From Komarekiella delphini-convector SJRDD-AB1 (GTDB lineage Bacteria; Cyanobacteriota; Cyanobacteriia; Cyanobacteriales; Nostocaceae): 64,000 bases of DNA. Below, piece after piece: positions 37,466 to 46,875 of this stretch (positions are counted from its first letter, which is position 1; each line of letters starts with the position of its first letter). Position numbers and translations under genes: made by a program. Location of the stretch: contig NZ_VJXY01000006.1 in assembly GCF_014831675.1 (NCBI RefSeq), positions 1 through 64,000 of the forward strand, read 5' to 3'. Under the pieces are notes generated by a model that did not search any database, was not told where the DNA came from, and saw only the letters and a list, made by a program, of their open reading frames with translations.

Positions 37466-40400
37466 CGAAGTTGTAGAAGTTATTCATCGCCGCTGGGGTA
37501 ACGTTGTCTATATACAAGAAGGGTTGATAAGCAGCCGAACCAAGTAAACCATCGCGGTCAATTTGGAGAACTGTATTTTTCGCTGTCCTTCCTTGTACCA
37601 CACGCACATAACCATCAGCGATCGCATCACTGCCGTTATAACCACCAGAAACAAGGCTATCGAGTAGCTTAGTCAAAACGATTTTGTCGCTACCCACTTT
37701 AAAGTCGATGATGTAATTATCTGTATCCTTGATGCTGTTGTAGACAAATTGATCGTTGCCTTGACCGCCTGCGATCGCTTTTATCCCAGGACTACCGACA
37801 ATCACATCATCGCCCTTTGTACCGATTACAACTTTGCGCGCAGGTGGTGGGGTGATGACTTTATCCACACTAAACAAGTTCAGTCCCACCAGCACCGGAT
37901 CATGGTCAGAGGAACGGAAGGCATCATCATTGTATAAGCTGTCCTGCTGTCCTGCTGACTTGAACTCAGTGTTGTAGTCAAGAACGTTGGGTTCATCAGC
38001 ATTGATGTGCCACTTAGCACCGCCAGTAACTTGTGCTCCTAAACTGCCATTAGCTAGGGCATAGTCAAGAGTACCCCACTGCCCATCAAAGACATAAGAG
38101 TAGGTGTCATAAGAAAATTGGTTGTTATATCCTGCACTTGCCAAAGTAGTAATTGGATCTTCCTTGGCATAAGCGTTGAGATCACCAACAACTAGATAGT
38201 CAGGGTCATTAGTACCTGTAGGTTTAGTTGCTAACCATGTGGCTAGGTCTTGAGCAGCACGAGTACGCGTACCATTAGACAAACCTTGGCCATCGCCAGC
38301 GTCGGCATCACCAACACCCCCGGAACTCGAACCCTTAGACTTGAAGTGATTGACAACTAGTGTAAAATTTTCCCGATTTGAGTTCTGCCGAAAGGTCTGT
38401 GCTAGAGGTTTCCGTCCAGTTAAATCAAACGCACCTTGACCATATCCATCGGGCATTGTTGCCGCCGCACCTACTGGGGTAACTTGACCAGGTTTGTAGA
38501 TGATTCCCACTGTAATTTGGTCAGTTCCCAAACTTGTGCCGGGATTGATGAAGGCATAAGTCCCAGCACCCGAAACTGCATTCAATCCGTTAACAAGATC
38601 CGCAATGGCACTGTTAGCGCCGTAGCCATCGTTCTCTATTTCGATCAATCCTAGGACATCTGCCCCGGAACCAATGACGGCTTGAATAATCTTGTCACGC
38701 TGACGATTAAACTCTGTTAGGGTATCAGCTCCTCTGGGAGTGGGGAAGCCACCACCTGTACCGTTACCATTGAAGTAGTTAAGAACGTTGAAGCTAGCAA
38801 CCTGGAGCGTACCCCCTACATTTGGCGGTGTTGTCGGGCGAGGATTAGCAGGTGTAAAGTTCTGACCGATGGAGGTTTGAACGCGATACCCTTCAAAACG
38901 GTGGTCTAAAACACCATTGATGCTAGAGATAGTGTCACCACCACGCAGTGTATTGTCAGCACTCAGGGGAATCCCACCACGCGCATGAATGATTGGGTCG
39001 GGGTTTTGAGTCCCTCTACCGTCATCTAAGATAATCCGACGCTGAGCAATCTCATTTAAATAGGCAGAATACCCGCTAACACTTGGCGCGTTGAATTGGG
39101 TGTACTGGTCAAGTCTGCCATCAGTACCGGGTTGGTTGCTGGCATCAGTTGCCGAAAGGACGACTTGCCCAAATCGACCAAGCTGGAAATGCTCGGTTAC
39201 AGTCAGGTTTCCAGTTGCCGCACTGACGTTGACCAGCATACCTTCGTAGCGCTCTAAGTCTGTCACGCTAGTTACAGGCAACTTGATATTAGTAACGGTA
39301 GGCAGAGTGCTAGCGCCCAGGTTGACGACACTTGTAACACTAGAAAGTTGCGTCAGGCTGCTGTTGACACCACCACTGCTAGTGGTGAATTCGCCAACCG
39401 TTCCACTTACCCGGACTTGATCGCCAACATTACCAGAGAATAGGCCTGTTGGATCAAAAACAAAAATAGCTTCTGAGGTTGTGGAGTCACTATCGGCATC
39501 TGTATTCTCTTCCTGTACATAGAAGCCGTTCAGTTGAGAAGAACCACTAAAAGCAGCAACGACAACCCCCTCAATTGTCCGATTACCACCAAAGGCGGGG
39601 TTAAAGGTTGCACCACTACCCTGAATCTCGTGAATCTTAGTAATTGAAACAGCTACATCATTGTCAGCAATTGTTGCGGTTACAGAAGCGATCGCAACAT
39701 TATTATAGTTAGCATCGCTGCTGTTTGCTGTATGGCTGATAGTGCTGGAGTGTGTACCTTCTGTTACCGGATCATCGACTGCACTGACTGTTACCGTTTG
39801 CGCTACATCCCAGTTAGCAGCAGTAAAGGTAAGTGTAGTTGCACTGGTTGTGCTTTGAGAATCCGGGGTAATGGCAATAGTAACGTTTGCTGTTGGTTGA
39901 CTATTCAGTACTATTGTGTAGGTATCTGTTGCACCACCTTCAGTGATGTTAGTACTGCCACCAGATTCGGTGATGGTGACACCAGCAGGAAGAACAGCAT
40001 TAGCTTTGCCTGGTGTTGGAGTTAGTGCTTGGTAGCTGCTAGTGTTGCGCGCACCCCCTGCACCATTTGGAACCCGTTGGAGTGAATCATTAGCGCTGCC
40101 GTTTGCACCACCGTTTTCATCTACTTGAGGCTGAGACGGATTGAGTAGGGCAAGCAAACCGGGGTCATCGGCGTCATTTGTGTCGTAGGCGATCGCATCT
40201 ATTAAATTAGTTGTAGTAATTGGTGTATTATTTGGGAAATCACTAGCATTAGCTGTGTAGAGTGCAACTGCATCCGCCCCATTTTGCAGAGTATTGCCAG
40301 GGAAGATTAAATCTACACCCGGTATACCTGCATTCCCAAGCACAAAGTATCCATTAGCATCAGTGCTGTAGCCATCCAAGTCAAAGGCGGCATAAGATAG

Positions 40401-40532
40401 ATCGTTGCTACCGTTGTAGAAAACAACTACTAGTCCGCTGAGGTCTGTATTGCCTGCGCCACCATCATAAAGCTCGACAAACTCAGCTACATCAGTGCTA
40501 GGAGTATCCGAGTCAATTTCGTTAATGATCAC
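37458..40532 (-). CDS. ExeM/NucH-family extracellular endonuclease
   Basis: 1024 residues, no signal peptide. An N-terminal lamin-tail-like domain (about 1-150: IINEIDSDTPSTDVAEFVEL) is followed by a Calx-beta-like segment (about 180-290) with TLTFTAANWDVAQTVTVSAV. An OB-like region (about 295-415) and an EEP-type nuclease domain (about 570-880: LQVASFNVLNYFN, IEIENDGYG, NHFKSKG, GDLNAYAKEDPI, SSDHDPVLVGL) match ExeM/NucH nucleases. The end has one RTX nonapeptide GGQGNDQFV and a type I secretion target region (about 905-1024). The enzyme would degrade extracellular DNA. It is upstream of, and probably co-transcribed with, the phosphate-scavenging multi-enzyme. Confidence 0.87.
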   Translation of the reverse strand: MIINEIDSDTPSTDVAEFVELYDGGAGNTDLSGLVVVFYNGSNDLSYAAFDLDGYSTDANGYFVLGNAGIPGVDLIFPGNTLQNGADAVALYTANASDFPNNTPITTTNLIDAIAYDTNDADDPGLLALLNPSQPQVDENGGANGSANDSLQRVPNGAGGARNTSSYQALTPTPGKANAVLPAGVTITESGGSTNITEGGATDTYTIVLNSQPTANVTIAITPDSQSTTSATTLTFTAANWDVAQTVTVSAVDDPVTEGTHSSTISHTANSSDANYNNVAIASVTATIADNDVAVSITKIHEIQGSGATFNPAFGGNRTIEGVVVAAFSGSSQLNGFYVQEENTDADSDSTTSEAIFVFDPTGLFSGNVGDQVRVSGTVGEFTTSSGGVNSSLTQLSSVTSVVNLGASTLPTVTNIKLPVTSVTDLERYEGMLVNVSAATGNLTVTEHFQLGRFGQVVLSATDASNQPGTDGRLDQYTQFNAPSVSGYSAYLNEIAQRRIILDDGRGTQNPDPIIHARGGIPLSADNTLRGGDTISSINGVLDHRFEGYRVQTSIGQNFTPANPRPTTPPNVGGTLQVASFNVLNYFNGNGTGGGFPTPRGADTLTEFNRQRDKIIQAVIGSGADVLGLIEIENDGYGANSAIADLVNGLNAVSGAGTYAFINPGTSLGTDQITVGIIYKPGQVTPVGAAATMPDGYGQGAFDLTGRKPLAQTFRQNSNRENFTLVVNHFKSKGSSSGGVGDADAGDGQGLSNGTRTRAAQDLATWLATKPTGTNDPDYLVVGDLNAYAKEDPITTLASAGYNNQFSYDTYSYVFDGQWGTLDYALANGSLGAQVTGGAKWHINADEPNVLDYNTEFKSAGQQDSLYNDDAFRSSDHDPVLVGLNLFSVDKVITPPPARKVVIGTKGDDVIVGSPGIKAIAGGQGNDQFVYNSIKDTDNYIIDFKVGSDKIVLTKLLDSLVSGGYNGSDAIADGYVRVVQGRTAKNTVLQIDRDGLLGSAAYQPFLYIDNVTPAAMNNFYNFVF

Positions 40533-41249
40533 AATATCAATCCTTTTGCGTCAAAGTCATAAATAACGTCTCCTCAATACTCTGAGAATCAAGTTATCCC
40601 CAGAAGGAAGAATTAAAGTATTCGTTAATACGTTGCTGAATTAGTATTAGTTTGCAAATAATAGATGCAAAGATATACCTCGCATTTGAGACTAATGCCT
40701 CTGCGATCGCAATATCAGCATGGCAAACTCAGGAATGTAGGAGAATACAGCTACATTCCTAATTGGTATCAATTCCTATTCAGCCCCCTCAAACTATCCC
40801 AGTAACATTAAGAAACTGCTAGCGAAAGGTTAAAACAACAGATAATTGAGAGCTAATAACTTATATTCTCGTTGTTATGCAAGACACTCTCTGGGGAACC
40901 CTAATTATAAGTATCTAAAACATGAATCAACGCAGTAGTCTAAGCAAGCATGGTGACAGTAACAATAAAACTCCCAGGGTATCAGATTTATGAACAAATC
41001 TACGTGAGAGATAAAACCCTTGTCTACCGGGGAGTTAGAGAGATAAGTAGGTATAATTAAACATAAAGTAAAATCGTAGTTCGTACTCAAAACAATAATT
41101 ACCAGGACTAAAGTCCTTACTATAAACTTTAATTTATTTACACATAACTACTTATCTTCAACTCTTATTCTCTATGCCTCCGCGCCTCTGCGTGATCCTA
41201 ATTCCTAATTGGCGAATTATAAATATACAAATTGTATACGCGACAGCTT
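40533..41249. other. Divergent intergenic region
   Basis: About 717 bases separate the nuclease gene (-) from the hydrolase gene (+). It carries the Pho-box-like repeats at 40805-40834, one HIP1-like site near 40703 and a dispersed GCCTCCGCGCCTCTGCGTGA block near 41176. No ORF with coding character was seen. It should hold the promoters of both flanking genes. Confidence 0.5.
40805..40834 (-). promoter_or_regulatory. Possible Pho box upstream of the nuclease/phosphatase operon
   Basis: Read on the - strand: TTTAACCT (40834-40827) and CTTAATGT (40812-40805), 22 bases apart, i.e. two 11-base steps, as in cyanobacterial Pho boxes (tandem CTTAACCT-like octamers with 3-base gaps). The middle repeat, GCTAGCAG, does not fit. 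It lies about 275 bases before the ATG at 40532, which is far. The fit with a phosphate-scavenging operon is suggestive only. Confidence 0.3.
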
Positions 41250-42278
41250 ATGACAATTAACGAAACAACAATTGACTTTCAGCAAACAGTAGAATTCCTC
41301 AAGCAAGTTCATCAATCAGAATCCGAACTTCCGCTTAAGAATAAAGCCTGTGGTTCAAAATTCTTTCTTCATCCTCACTCAACCCCAAAGGTTTGCCTCT
41401 TCTTGCATGGTTTCACAGCAGGCCCCTACCAGTTTGAGCCGCTTGGCAAAGCCTTCTTCAACAGAGGATACAACGTTATTGTTCCTTTACAACCCGGTCA
41501 TGGACGCGCAGGTAACTGGAAGCGCCAAAATCCTCCACCACTTCCAACAGACATTCAGACTTATCAACAATTTGTGCTGAAGTGGCTAGAGATTGCAAAA
41601 ACGCTAGGTCAACAAGTCGTAGTCGGTGGATTATCAACGGGTGGAACTTTAGCAGCCTGGTTAGCTTTAGAGTATCCCCAGCAGATTGATCGCGCCTTAT
41701 TGTTCACGCCTTTTTTGGGTACTCGTTATTCATTATTTGATTGGCTGATCAAAATCTTGCCGATTTACTTTGAATGGTTTAACAAAGACGCATCCGGTAA
41801 TTTTGGCTATAAAGGTTTTAAGATTCCAGCATTACGAATATTTTTGAAATTAGGAGAAAATGTTTTAGAACAGGCTCAAACTCGTGTTTCTGCTCCTGTA
41901 TTAATGGTATGTAGCGAAGCTGATCATGTTGTTAACCGCTCTAAACAACAGGATTTTTTTAGAAGCGGACTCAAACAGCAAACAAAATCCTGGTACTACT
42001 GCTTTGATGATTCGCTTCACATAGAACACAGGATGATGACAAAACTGGAAGACAACGATTATGAAGAACTGGTGATTATCCTTGGTAAAGCTTTTGTTGA
42101 CAGTGATTTAACCTGGGTACAGTTTCAACAAATGGCGACTCGGATAGCGCAAGGACAGACGTATGATCAGCTCAAGCTAGAGTTGAACCTTGATGGTCAA
42201 GCTGGTGAACAGCTATATGCAATGATGACTCAACATTTTGGTTGTGATCATCTTGAATGCATTAATCCATCTAAATAA
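41250..42278 (+). CDS. Alpha/beta hydrolase (esterase/lipase type)
   Basis: 342 residues from the ATG at 41250; an upstream TTG at 41232 is less likely. The oxyanion region is CLFLHGFTAGPYQF, the nucleophile elbow is VVGGLSTGGTLAAW (GxSxG), the acid is in CSEADHVVN and the His in DSLHIEHRM. This is the layout of carboxylesterase or monoacylglycerol-lipase-like hydrolases. No signal peptide is seen, so it is cytoplasmic or peripheral. It stands alone between oppositely oriented genes. The substrate cannot be inferred. Confidence 0.82.
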   Translation: MTINETTIDFQQTVEFLKQVHQSESELPLKNKACGSKFFLHPHSTPKVCLFLHGFTAGPYQFEPLGKAFFNRGYNVIVPLQPGHGRAGNWKRQNPPPLPTDIQTYQQFVLKWLEIAKTLGQQVVVGGLSTGGTLAAWLALEYPQQIDRALLFTPFLGTRYSLFDWLIKILPIYFEWFNKDASGNFGYKGFKIPALRIFLKLGENVLEQAQTRVSAPVLMVCSEADHVVNRSKQQDFFRSGLKQQTKSWYYCFDDSLHIEHRMMTKLEDNDYEELVIILGKAFVDSDLTWVQFQQMATRIAQGQTYDQLKLELNLDGQAGEQLYAMMTQHFGCDHLECINPSK

Positions 42279-42326
42279 AAGAAAGGGAAGGGGGAAAGGG
42301 GAAAGCGAAAAACCGAGTGGAATTGT

Positions 42327-42393
42327 GGAGCCACTACGGCTTTCTCTACGGACGCTGCGCTATCGCTAGCGCTAACACCACGGCGCTGGCTCC
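42327..42393. repeat. Dispersed inverted repeat (GGAGCC...GGCTCC)
   Basis: GGAGCC at 42327-42332 pairs with GGCTCC at 42388-42393, around a TACGGACGCTGCGCTATCGC-type core that recurs in cyanobacterial spacers. It lies between the hydrolase and COP23 genes, which face each other. A short + strand ORF across it is not taken as a gene. Confidence 0.45.
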
Positions 42394-42404
42394 CCTTGAG
42401 CCTT

Positions 42405-43211
42405 TTAACGGAAGTTTCCAGGATTTAGCCGAGTGGGAGTTTGAGAGCGTTGAGGTTGACGACGTGCTACGCCATTACGTAGGTTTTTGGCTGTACCGCC
42501 ATCTTTAGGATCGAGGTAGGGTTTCAGATTAATCCCACTTCTAGATGAAGTAACTCGATTATTGCCACCACCTAAAAGTGTACGACCTAAGTTGTATAAT
42601 TCGTTTGCTCCTCCCTGATTGCGATCGCCATAAGTATTAACAGCTGTGGTTTGCTGTCCGCTGTCAGCAGTAGTCAGGTTTTGGAAAACGCTATTGCGTA
42701 CCACATAAGGGTCTTTGCCACGCGGTACAGTCAGCACAATTCTACAACTGGGGTCAGCCTCGGTTGTCACGCAAACAATATTTTCTCTATTTTGTACGCC
42801 TGTTTGGAGTTCTTGTAAGCCATCTTGGCGATAGGATTCTAAGCGATTAGCAATGGTTTGACAGCGAAGTTGTGAATTCCAACCACCACCCAAAGCCGCT
42901 GGAGCTGCCCAAGGAAAGTACTGTCCTGGTTGACTTTGTGGCTGATACATGACTGTGTACTGTCCATTGTAATACTGACAGCCAAAACGAGTCACACCGT
43001 CAGCAGAGGGTGAACTAGTTGTACTTGTAGTTGATGTGTCTATTGGTATTGGTCTGTTTATTGGTGTTGATGTGCCGCCTGATGGGATTGTTGGTACTAC
43101 TACACCATCGGAGGTAGAAGAATCATATTGGGCAAGTGCTGCGGAATTGCCCAGACTTAAGGATAAGCCAAGACAGCTTAGAGAAATAAACTTAACCAGT
43201 TGTGATGACAT
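42405..43211 (-). CDS. COP23 domain protein (secreted)
   Basis: 268 residues. An N-terminal signal peptide (residues 1-28, ending AALAQ) is followed by a Ser/Thr/Pro-rich linker and a COP23-type domain (about 75-200): TRFGCQYYNGQYTVMYQ, GGWNSQLRCQTIANRLESY and CRIVLTVPRGKDP, with four conserved Cys. The name derives from a circadian oscillating polypeptide of cyanobacteria; the domain is common in this phylum and its biochemical role is unclear. A basic tail (residues about 235-268) ends in NPGNFR. It follows the M48 protease gene on the same strand after 72 bases. Confidence 0.85.
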   Translation of the reverse strand: MSSQLVKFISLSCLGLSLSLGNSAALAQYDSSTSDGVVVPTIPSGGTSTPINRPIPIDTSTTSTTSSPSADGVTRFGCQYYNGQYTVMYQPQSQPGQYFPWAAPAALGGGWNSQLRCQTIANRLESYRQDGLQELQTGVQNRENIVCVTTEADPSCRIVLTVPRGKDPYVVRNSVFQNLTTADSGQQTTAVNTYGDRNQGGANELYNLGRTLLGGGNNRVTSSRSGINLKPYLDPKDGGTAKNLRNGVARRQPQRSQTPTRLNPGNFR

Positions 43212-43282
43212 GAATCATCCTCCAGTGGAAGTAGGTAGGGAATTGATAGTTTAAGTGACGAATAGTTTTGTGTTTTGATTCA

Positions 43283-44911
43283 TTAAGAACGTGATTTTTT
43301 TTCTTCTCGCTCTTTTTTCTCTTTGAGTAGCTGTTTCACCCGTGCTTTAATTTCTGCATGACGCCCGACTCCTTCATAAGCGTAGCGATTGTATTTACTA
43401 CGAGAAATCAAATTTTCTATATCACTAACTCGCTCGTTACCGCCTGGATGCGAAGATAACCAACTGGGAGGAGCATTTTTTTGTTGTTTGTCTAGTGTAA
43501 CCATCAAGTTACGCAAGCCATCAGCAGCGTAGCCAGTAGCAACAATCAGGCGTGTGCCTAGGGTATCTGCTTGACGTTCCATGTCGCGGCTGTAACTGAG
43601 TGCAAAAAGTTGACCAATAGTACCACCCAGAGGTATGTACTGGGTAACGTTAGCAATTAGGTTGCCTTGGGTGACTAATTGAAAACCGTGGGATAAGACT
43701 ACATGGGATAATTCATGACCGATTAACCCAGCTATTTCTGCTTCTGAGTTAGTTTTGGCGATCGCACCTGCATTTAGAAAAATTTTACCTCCAGGTAATG
43801 CAAAGGCGTTGAGGTTTTCCTCTGGAATTACAAAAAACTCGTATTTAAACTCATCACGTCCAGCCACTTTCGCCAATTTCTGCCCGATTTCATTGACGTA
43901 TGCCAAAACATTTTCATCTTTAATCACATCGAGCTGTTTTTTCGCCTGCTTCGCCACCGATTCACCTATGGCTTCTTCACCTTGTAGCAACATGATGGTG
44001 GAGTCAAGGGCAGAAAATGGCCCTAGAAGACTGCCAGTGAGGGCGTAACCTAATGCACCTGTAATAATATTACCTAAAACATTACCTCTAATTTCTTCTC
44101 TGATATGAGATTTGTAGCGTTTGAGATTTTCTTGGGCTAGCTTTGTAAACTCAGATGCTTGCGGGTTTTGGGGGTTGAGAATCGCAAATTGACGCGCCGC
44201 TAAAGAAGCTTCCATCCATTTTTTTTCCCCAGCGAGTGCTGTAACTCTAGCTTTGATCAATTCTGGTTGATCAGGATAAAGAGAAGTTGCACGTTCTAAT
44301 ACATCTAATGCTGCTTGGGGGCGATCGTATTGCTTCAATACTTCAGCATATCGAATATGACCAAGAATAAATTCTGGATTCTTTTCTACTAACAGTTGCA
44401 GAGGTACTAAAGTTCTTGTTTGAAGTTTACTTGCTATCCCCGCCTCTGCTTCTCGCCAGTATACTTTACCACCTGGAGATAGTTGCGTTGGGTCAGCGAT
44501 CGCTGCTTTGCGTCCTTCAGGTATACTTGTTTTTGTAAAAGGTTCTTTTACCTGGCGATACAGTTTTTCCGCTTCTGGGATTTGTCCCGCCAAATAAAGC
44601 TTGTCTGCTTCTATCAGTTGTTGCTGACGGGCGATTTCTTCAGGAGTGGGTGCAGGTTCCTGTGCCGAATCTGGCTTTTTCGGTTCGCTGGCTTCCGGGG
44701 TTTCTAGCGTTGATGGTTGCAGCGCATTCTGTAACTTTTGGACTTTAGTCGCTTCTGAACTGGGCGAATTTGGATCAATAGTGCTAGACGCAGCAGGTTC
44801 TTGTGCGGGAACCGGTGCTATCGGTTGCGTCAGGATAATCAACATTGATGTCCCAACTGATAATAGTACCCAGTTCAAGGCTAGCAGTAGAGACTTCCAG
44901 GTTCGTTTCAT
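43283..44911 (-). CDS. M48-family metalloprotease with TPR region
   Basis: 542 residues. A signal peptide (about 1-36, ending VPAQE) leads into a Pro/Glu-rich stretch and helical TPR-like repeats (about 80-260). A membrane-like hydrophobic patch lies near 280-295. The catalytic zinc motif is GHELSHVVLSHG (HExxH, about residue 398), with the downstream Glu in MERQADTLG. Layout resembles BepA/LoiP-type periplasmic proteases that check outer membrane proteins. It has the reverse domain order of Escherichia coli BepA (TPRs first). It is probably co-transcribed with the COP23 gene below it. Confidence 0.87.
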   Translation of the reverse strand: MKRTWKSLLLALNWVLLSVGTSMLIILTQPIAPVPAQEPAASSTIDPNSPSSEATKVQKLQNALQPSTLETPEASEPKKPDSAQEPAPTPEEIARQQQLIEADKLYLAGQIPEAEKLYRQVKEPFTKTSIPEGRKAAIADPTQLSPGGKVYWREAEAGIASKLQTRTLVPLQLLVEKNPEFILGHIRYAEVLKQYDRPQAALDVLERATSLYPDQPELIKARVTALAGEKKWMEASLAARQFAILNPQNPQASEFTKLAQENLKRYKSHIREEIRGNVLGNIITGALGYALTGSLLGPFSALDSTIMLLQGEEAIGESVAKQAKKQLDVIKDENVLAYVNEIGQKLAKVAGRDEFKYEFFVIPEENLNAFALPGGKIFLNAGAIAKTNSEAEIAGLIGHELSHVVLSHGFQLVTQGNLIANVTQYIPLGGTIGQLFALSYSRDMERQADTLGTRLIVATGYAADGLRNLMVTLDKQQKNAPPSWLSSHPGGNERVSDIENLISRSKYNRYAYEGVGRHAEIKARVKQLLKEKKEREEKKSRS

Positions 44912-45026
44912 ACTGGGGTTTACCTTTGCAAAAAGCTCTTTTTTTAAATCTTATGAGGAATTCTCAAAATACTTATAAAGCGATCGCAAGCCTTTTGAAG
45001 GTGCAACTATTTTTCTTGGTGTCTTA

Positions 45027-45070
45027 GTGCCTCGGTGGTTAAAAAAGTAACTTATTAACTACCAAGGCAC
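45027..45070. repeat. Imperfect hairpin between M48 and Uma2 genes
   Basis: GTGCCTCGGTGGTTAA (45027-45042) pairs with TTAACTACCAAGGCAC (45055-45070) with two mismatches. It resembles dispersed cyanobacterial intergenic hairpins. The rest of 44912-45171 holds no gene. Confidence 0.5.
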
Positions 45071-45171
45071 GAAGGTGAAAAGCCTAAAATTCGGTAAATT
45101 TTTTGGGATGTTTGCTTACCTTGAAACGGCTACTGAGTAACCCAAATACTTATAAATTTTGTCTATATGTA

Positions 45172-45918
45172 CTATGGCAGATTATTTGGATCAATACCTT
45201 GAGATTGTAAATAGGCAATTAGCCGTTCTTTTTGCTGGCGTTCCTGTTCGGCACGTTGGCGTTCTTGTTCAATTTGTTCCACTGCCCAAAGTAACAAATT
45301 ACCTGCCTCATCCCACCAGCGCAACCAGTAACCAGTACGGGCTTCTTTTGTTCCTTGCCAAGTTCCCAAGAATAAGCCTATTGAATCAATCCAATGACGA
45401 CCATTTTCATCAGGTTGCTTTAACTCATAGCGCCTGTTTTCGAGTTGGTAAAATTCTAACAAACCGCCATTTGGGTCAAAAATCACGTAAATTGGGACTT
45501 GAAGAATCTGCTCGTAAAAAAACCATTTCCCTGGTGGATAGGTTCGCTTGAAAGAGTATTCTCCACCCTCAGTGTCAGATAGAAATTCCATCACCACTGC
45601 TGGAATATCACCCTCTAAATTGGGTGTATAACTTTTGCGTTCTCCTAAAACTTGATTTACCAATGGCACATAAACCCAGTCGGGTGCTTTCGCTACAAAT
45701 TGTCCGTTTATCGTCGCACAAAGTCCAAAATTCGAGGCTATCAACATCTGCGGTTGGATGAAACCACTTATCTCAAGGCTTTCGCGCAAAGCACCAGCCA
45801 ATAGTGGCTGACCTGTATTTTCCACTGGTTCATCCTCTAGGTGAAAATCTGCGGGCAATGCTTCCCAAGATATTACCAGTTCTGTTGCAGATTTAGCTTC
45901 ACTAAGTTGGGTTGCCAT
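45172..45918 (-). CDS. Uma2-family (DUF820) nuclease-fold protein
   Basis: 248 residues from the ATG at 45918, preceded by GGGGG; a GTG six bases upstream is possible. The PD-(D/E)xK-type core is visible: AKAPDWVYVP, then IPAVVMEFLS and YEQILQVPIYVIFD. A long Gln/Glu/Arg-rich coiled coil (about residues 210-240) ends with AYLQSQGIDPNNLP, typical of the family. Uma2 proteins are abundant in cyanobacteria. Their nuclease activity is generally unproven, and links to mobile elements are common. No partner gene is seen next to it. Confidence 0.87.
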   Translation of the reverse strand: MATQLSEAKSATELVISWEALPADFHLEDEPVENTGQPLLAGALRESLEISGFIQPQMLIASNFGLCATINGQFVAKAPDWVYVPLVNQVLGERKSYTPNLEGDIPAVVMEFLSDTEGGEYSFKRTYPPGKWFFYEQILQVPIYVIFDPNGGLLEFYQLENRRYELKQPDENGRHWIDSIGLFLGTWQGTKEARTGYWLRWWDEAGNLLLWAVEQIEQERQRAEQERQQKERLIAYLQSQGIDPNNLP

Positions 45919-46080
45919 CAACACCCCCTTTTATTGATTTGTCTTTATTTTATGGGCGATCGCAGTATTTGTAGATCCTGAAAACTGAACTGCACTTGTT
46001 TGACGACGCAACGTTATACTACTCGCCGTTTAAAATGCGATGCTTAAGGCAGGCACAGCCAACGCATAAGAATAAAACAC

Positions 46081-46107
46081 AAAAAACCCCGGCGACACTA
46101 GCCGAGG
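46081..46107 (-). terminator. Intrinsic terminator after the Ssl1498-like gene
   Basis: On the - strand CCTCGGC (46107-46101), a 7-base loop and GCCGGGG (46093-46087) are followed by TTTTTT (46086-46081). It ends the transcript of the small gene that stops at 46163. Confidence 0.85.
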
Positions 46108-46162
46108 TAAGGGGAGAAGTACGAATGACGATGAGATACAGTGATACCGAAATCGAAAAATC

Positions 46163-46333
46163 TTAGCTAACGCTAAAACCAACCAAAACTAAAGTAGTGA
46201 CAATTAAAGTCGCAAAAACACCTTGTAAAACGTATTTACGTTGTTCCCAAATTGCTGGGTACTCAGCGCAGTAAACCTGGGGTTCAGTTGCGTAGTTATT
46301 CAGAATGCCGTCTTCATTTACTGTAGTGTACAT
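46163..46333 (-). CDS. Ssl1498-like light-harvesting-like small membrane protein
   Basis: 56 residues from the ATG at 46333; a longer frame upstream starts with unrelated hydrophobic sequence and is not used. The soluble half contains GILNNYATEPQVYCAEYP, which I recognise from the Ssl1498 family of small photosynthesis-associated proteins. One C-terminal membrane helix (about residues 36-54: GVFATLIVTTLVLVGF) follows. A strong terminator lies 56 bases after the stop. Family members are thought to bind pigment or assist photosystem assembly; that is known only loosely. It is a monocistronic gene. Confidence 0.8.
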   Translation of the reverse strand: MYTTVNEDGILNNYATEPQVYCAEYPAIWEQRKYVLQGVFATLIVTTLVLVGFSVS

Positions 46334-46470
46334 AGTTTTTTCTCTTTTTTGTTTAGTTATGTAAATAAATTTAACAATTTTGTTACAAATAGTCAATAAG
46401 ACTTGACAAAAAAAAGCTGATAGTAGCCATAAAGGCAACTTATCGCTTGCATGACTCTTTTAAAAAACAA

Positions 46471-46620
46471 ATGATTGCTACTGAGTCGCATCAAAATCAG
46501 TTTGAACTGTGGCTGAATATTTGGGGAGAGTTCACGGTAATTGCTTACGTAGAACGAAAAAATCAAGAAGCATTATGGCTGACTCGCTATCTTGATCTAC
46601 CAGTATGCCCACTAGATTAG
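46471..46620 (+). CDS. Possible 49-residue protein
   Basis: ATG at 46471, stop TAG at 46618-46620. The sequence has Trp-rich, acidic character (LWLNIWGEFTVIAYVERK) and no Shine-Dalgarno is evident upstream. It is below usual ORF size limits and lies on the same strand as the Zorya-like operon, 255 bases before it. A chance ORF cannot be excluded. Confidence 0.4.
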   Translation: MIATESHQNQFELWLNIWGEFTVIAYVERKNQEALWLTRYLDLPVCPLD

Positions 46621-46875
46621 TTTCTTAAAAAAGTATGGAAATAAACCCACTGTTCACAGCGAGTTTATTAATTTATTAAGCTTTTATTTCCCTGCTATTT
46701 CTTGTTAAGCAATATTTAGCCTAATCCTTCATCACTGCATCGAAAAAATTATTTGAAATAAAAATATAAAGTTTTGTATCAACATTTAAGATTCTGCTTT
46801 AGTAAAAAAGTGAAATAAGTTTCCATCTTTGGGAACAATAAACCTACTGAAGCTCAGGCAATTAGGATAAAAGCA

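Noticed and set aside
42317-42508. 63-codon + strand ORF after the hydrolase gene
   Set aside because: It is made of a dispersed repeat and then the antisense of the COP23 gene end.
46333-46438. N-terminal extension of the Ssl1498-like protein
   Set aside because: The extra 35 residues (hydrophobic, Lys-rich) do not fit the family; the ATG at 46333 gives the normal length.
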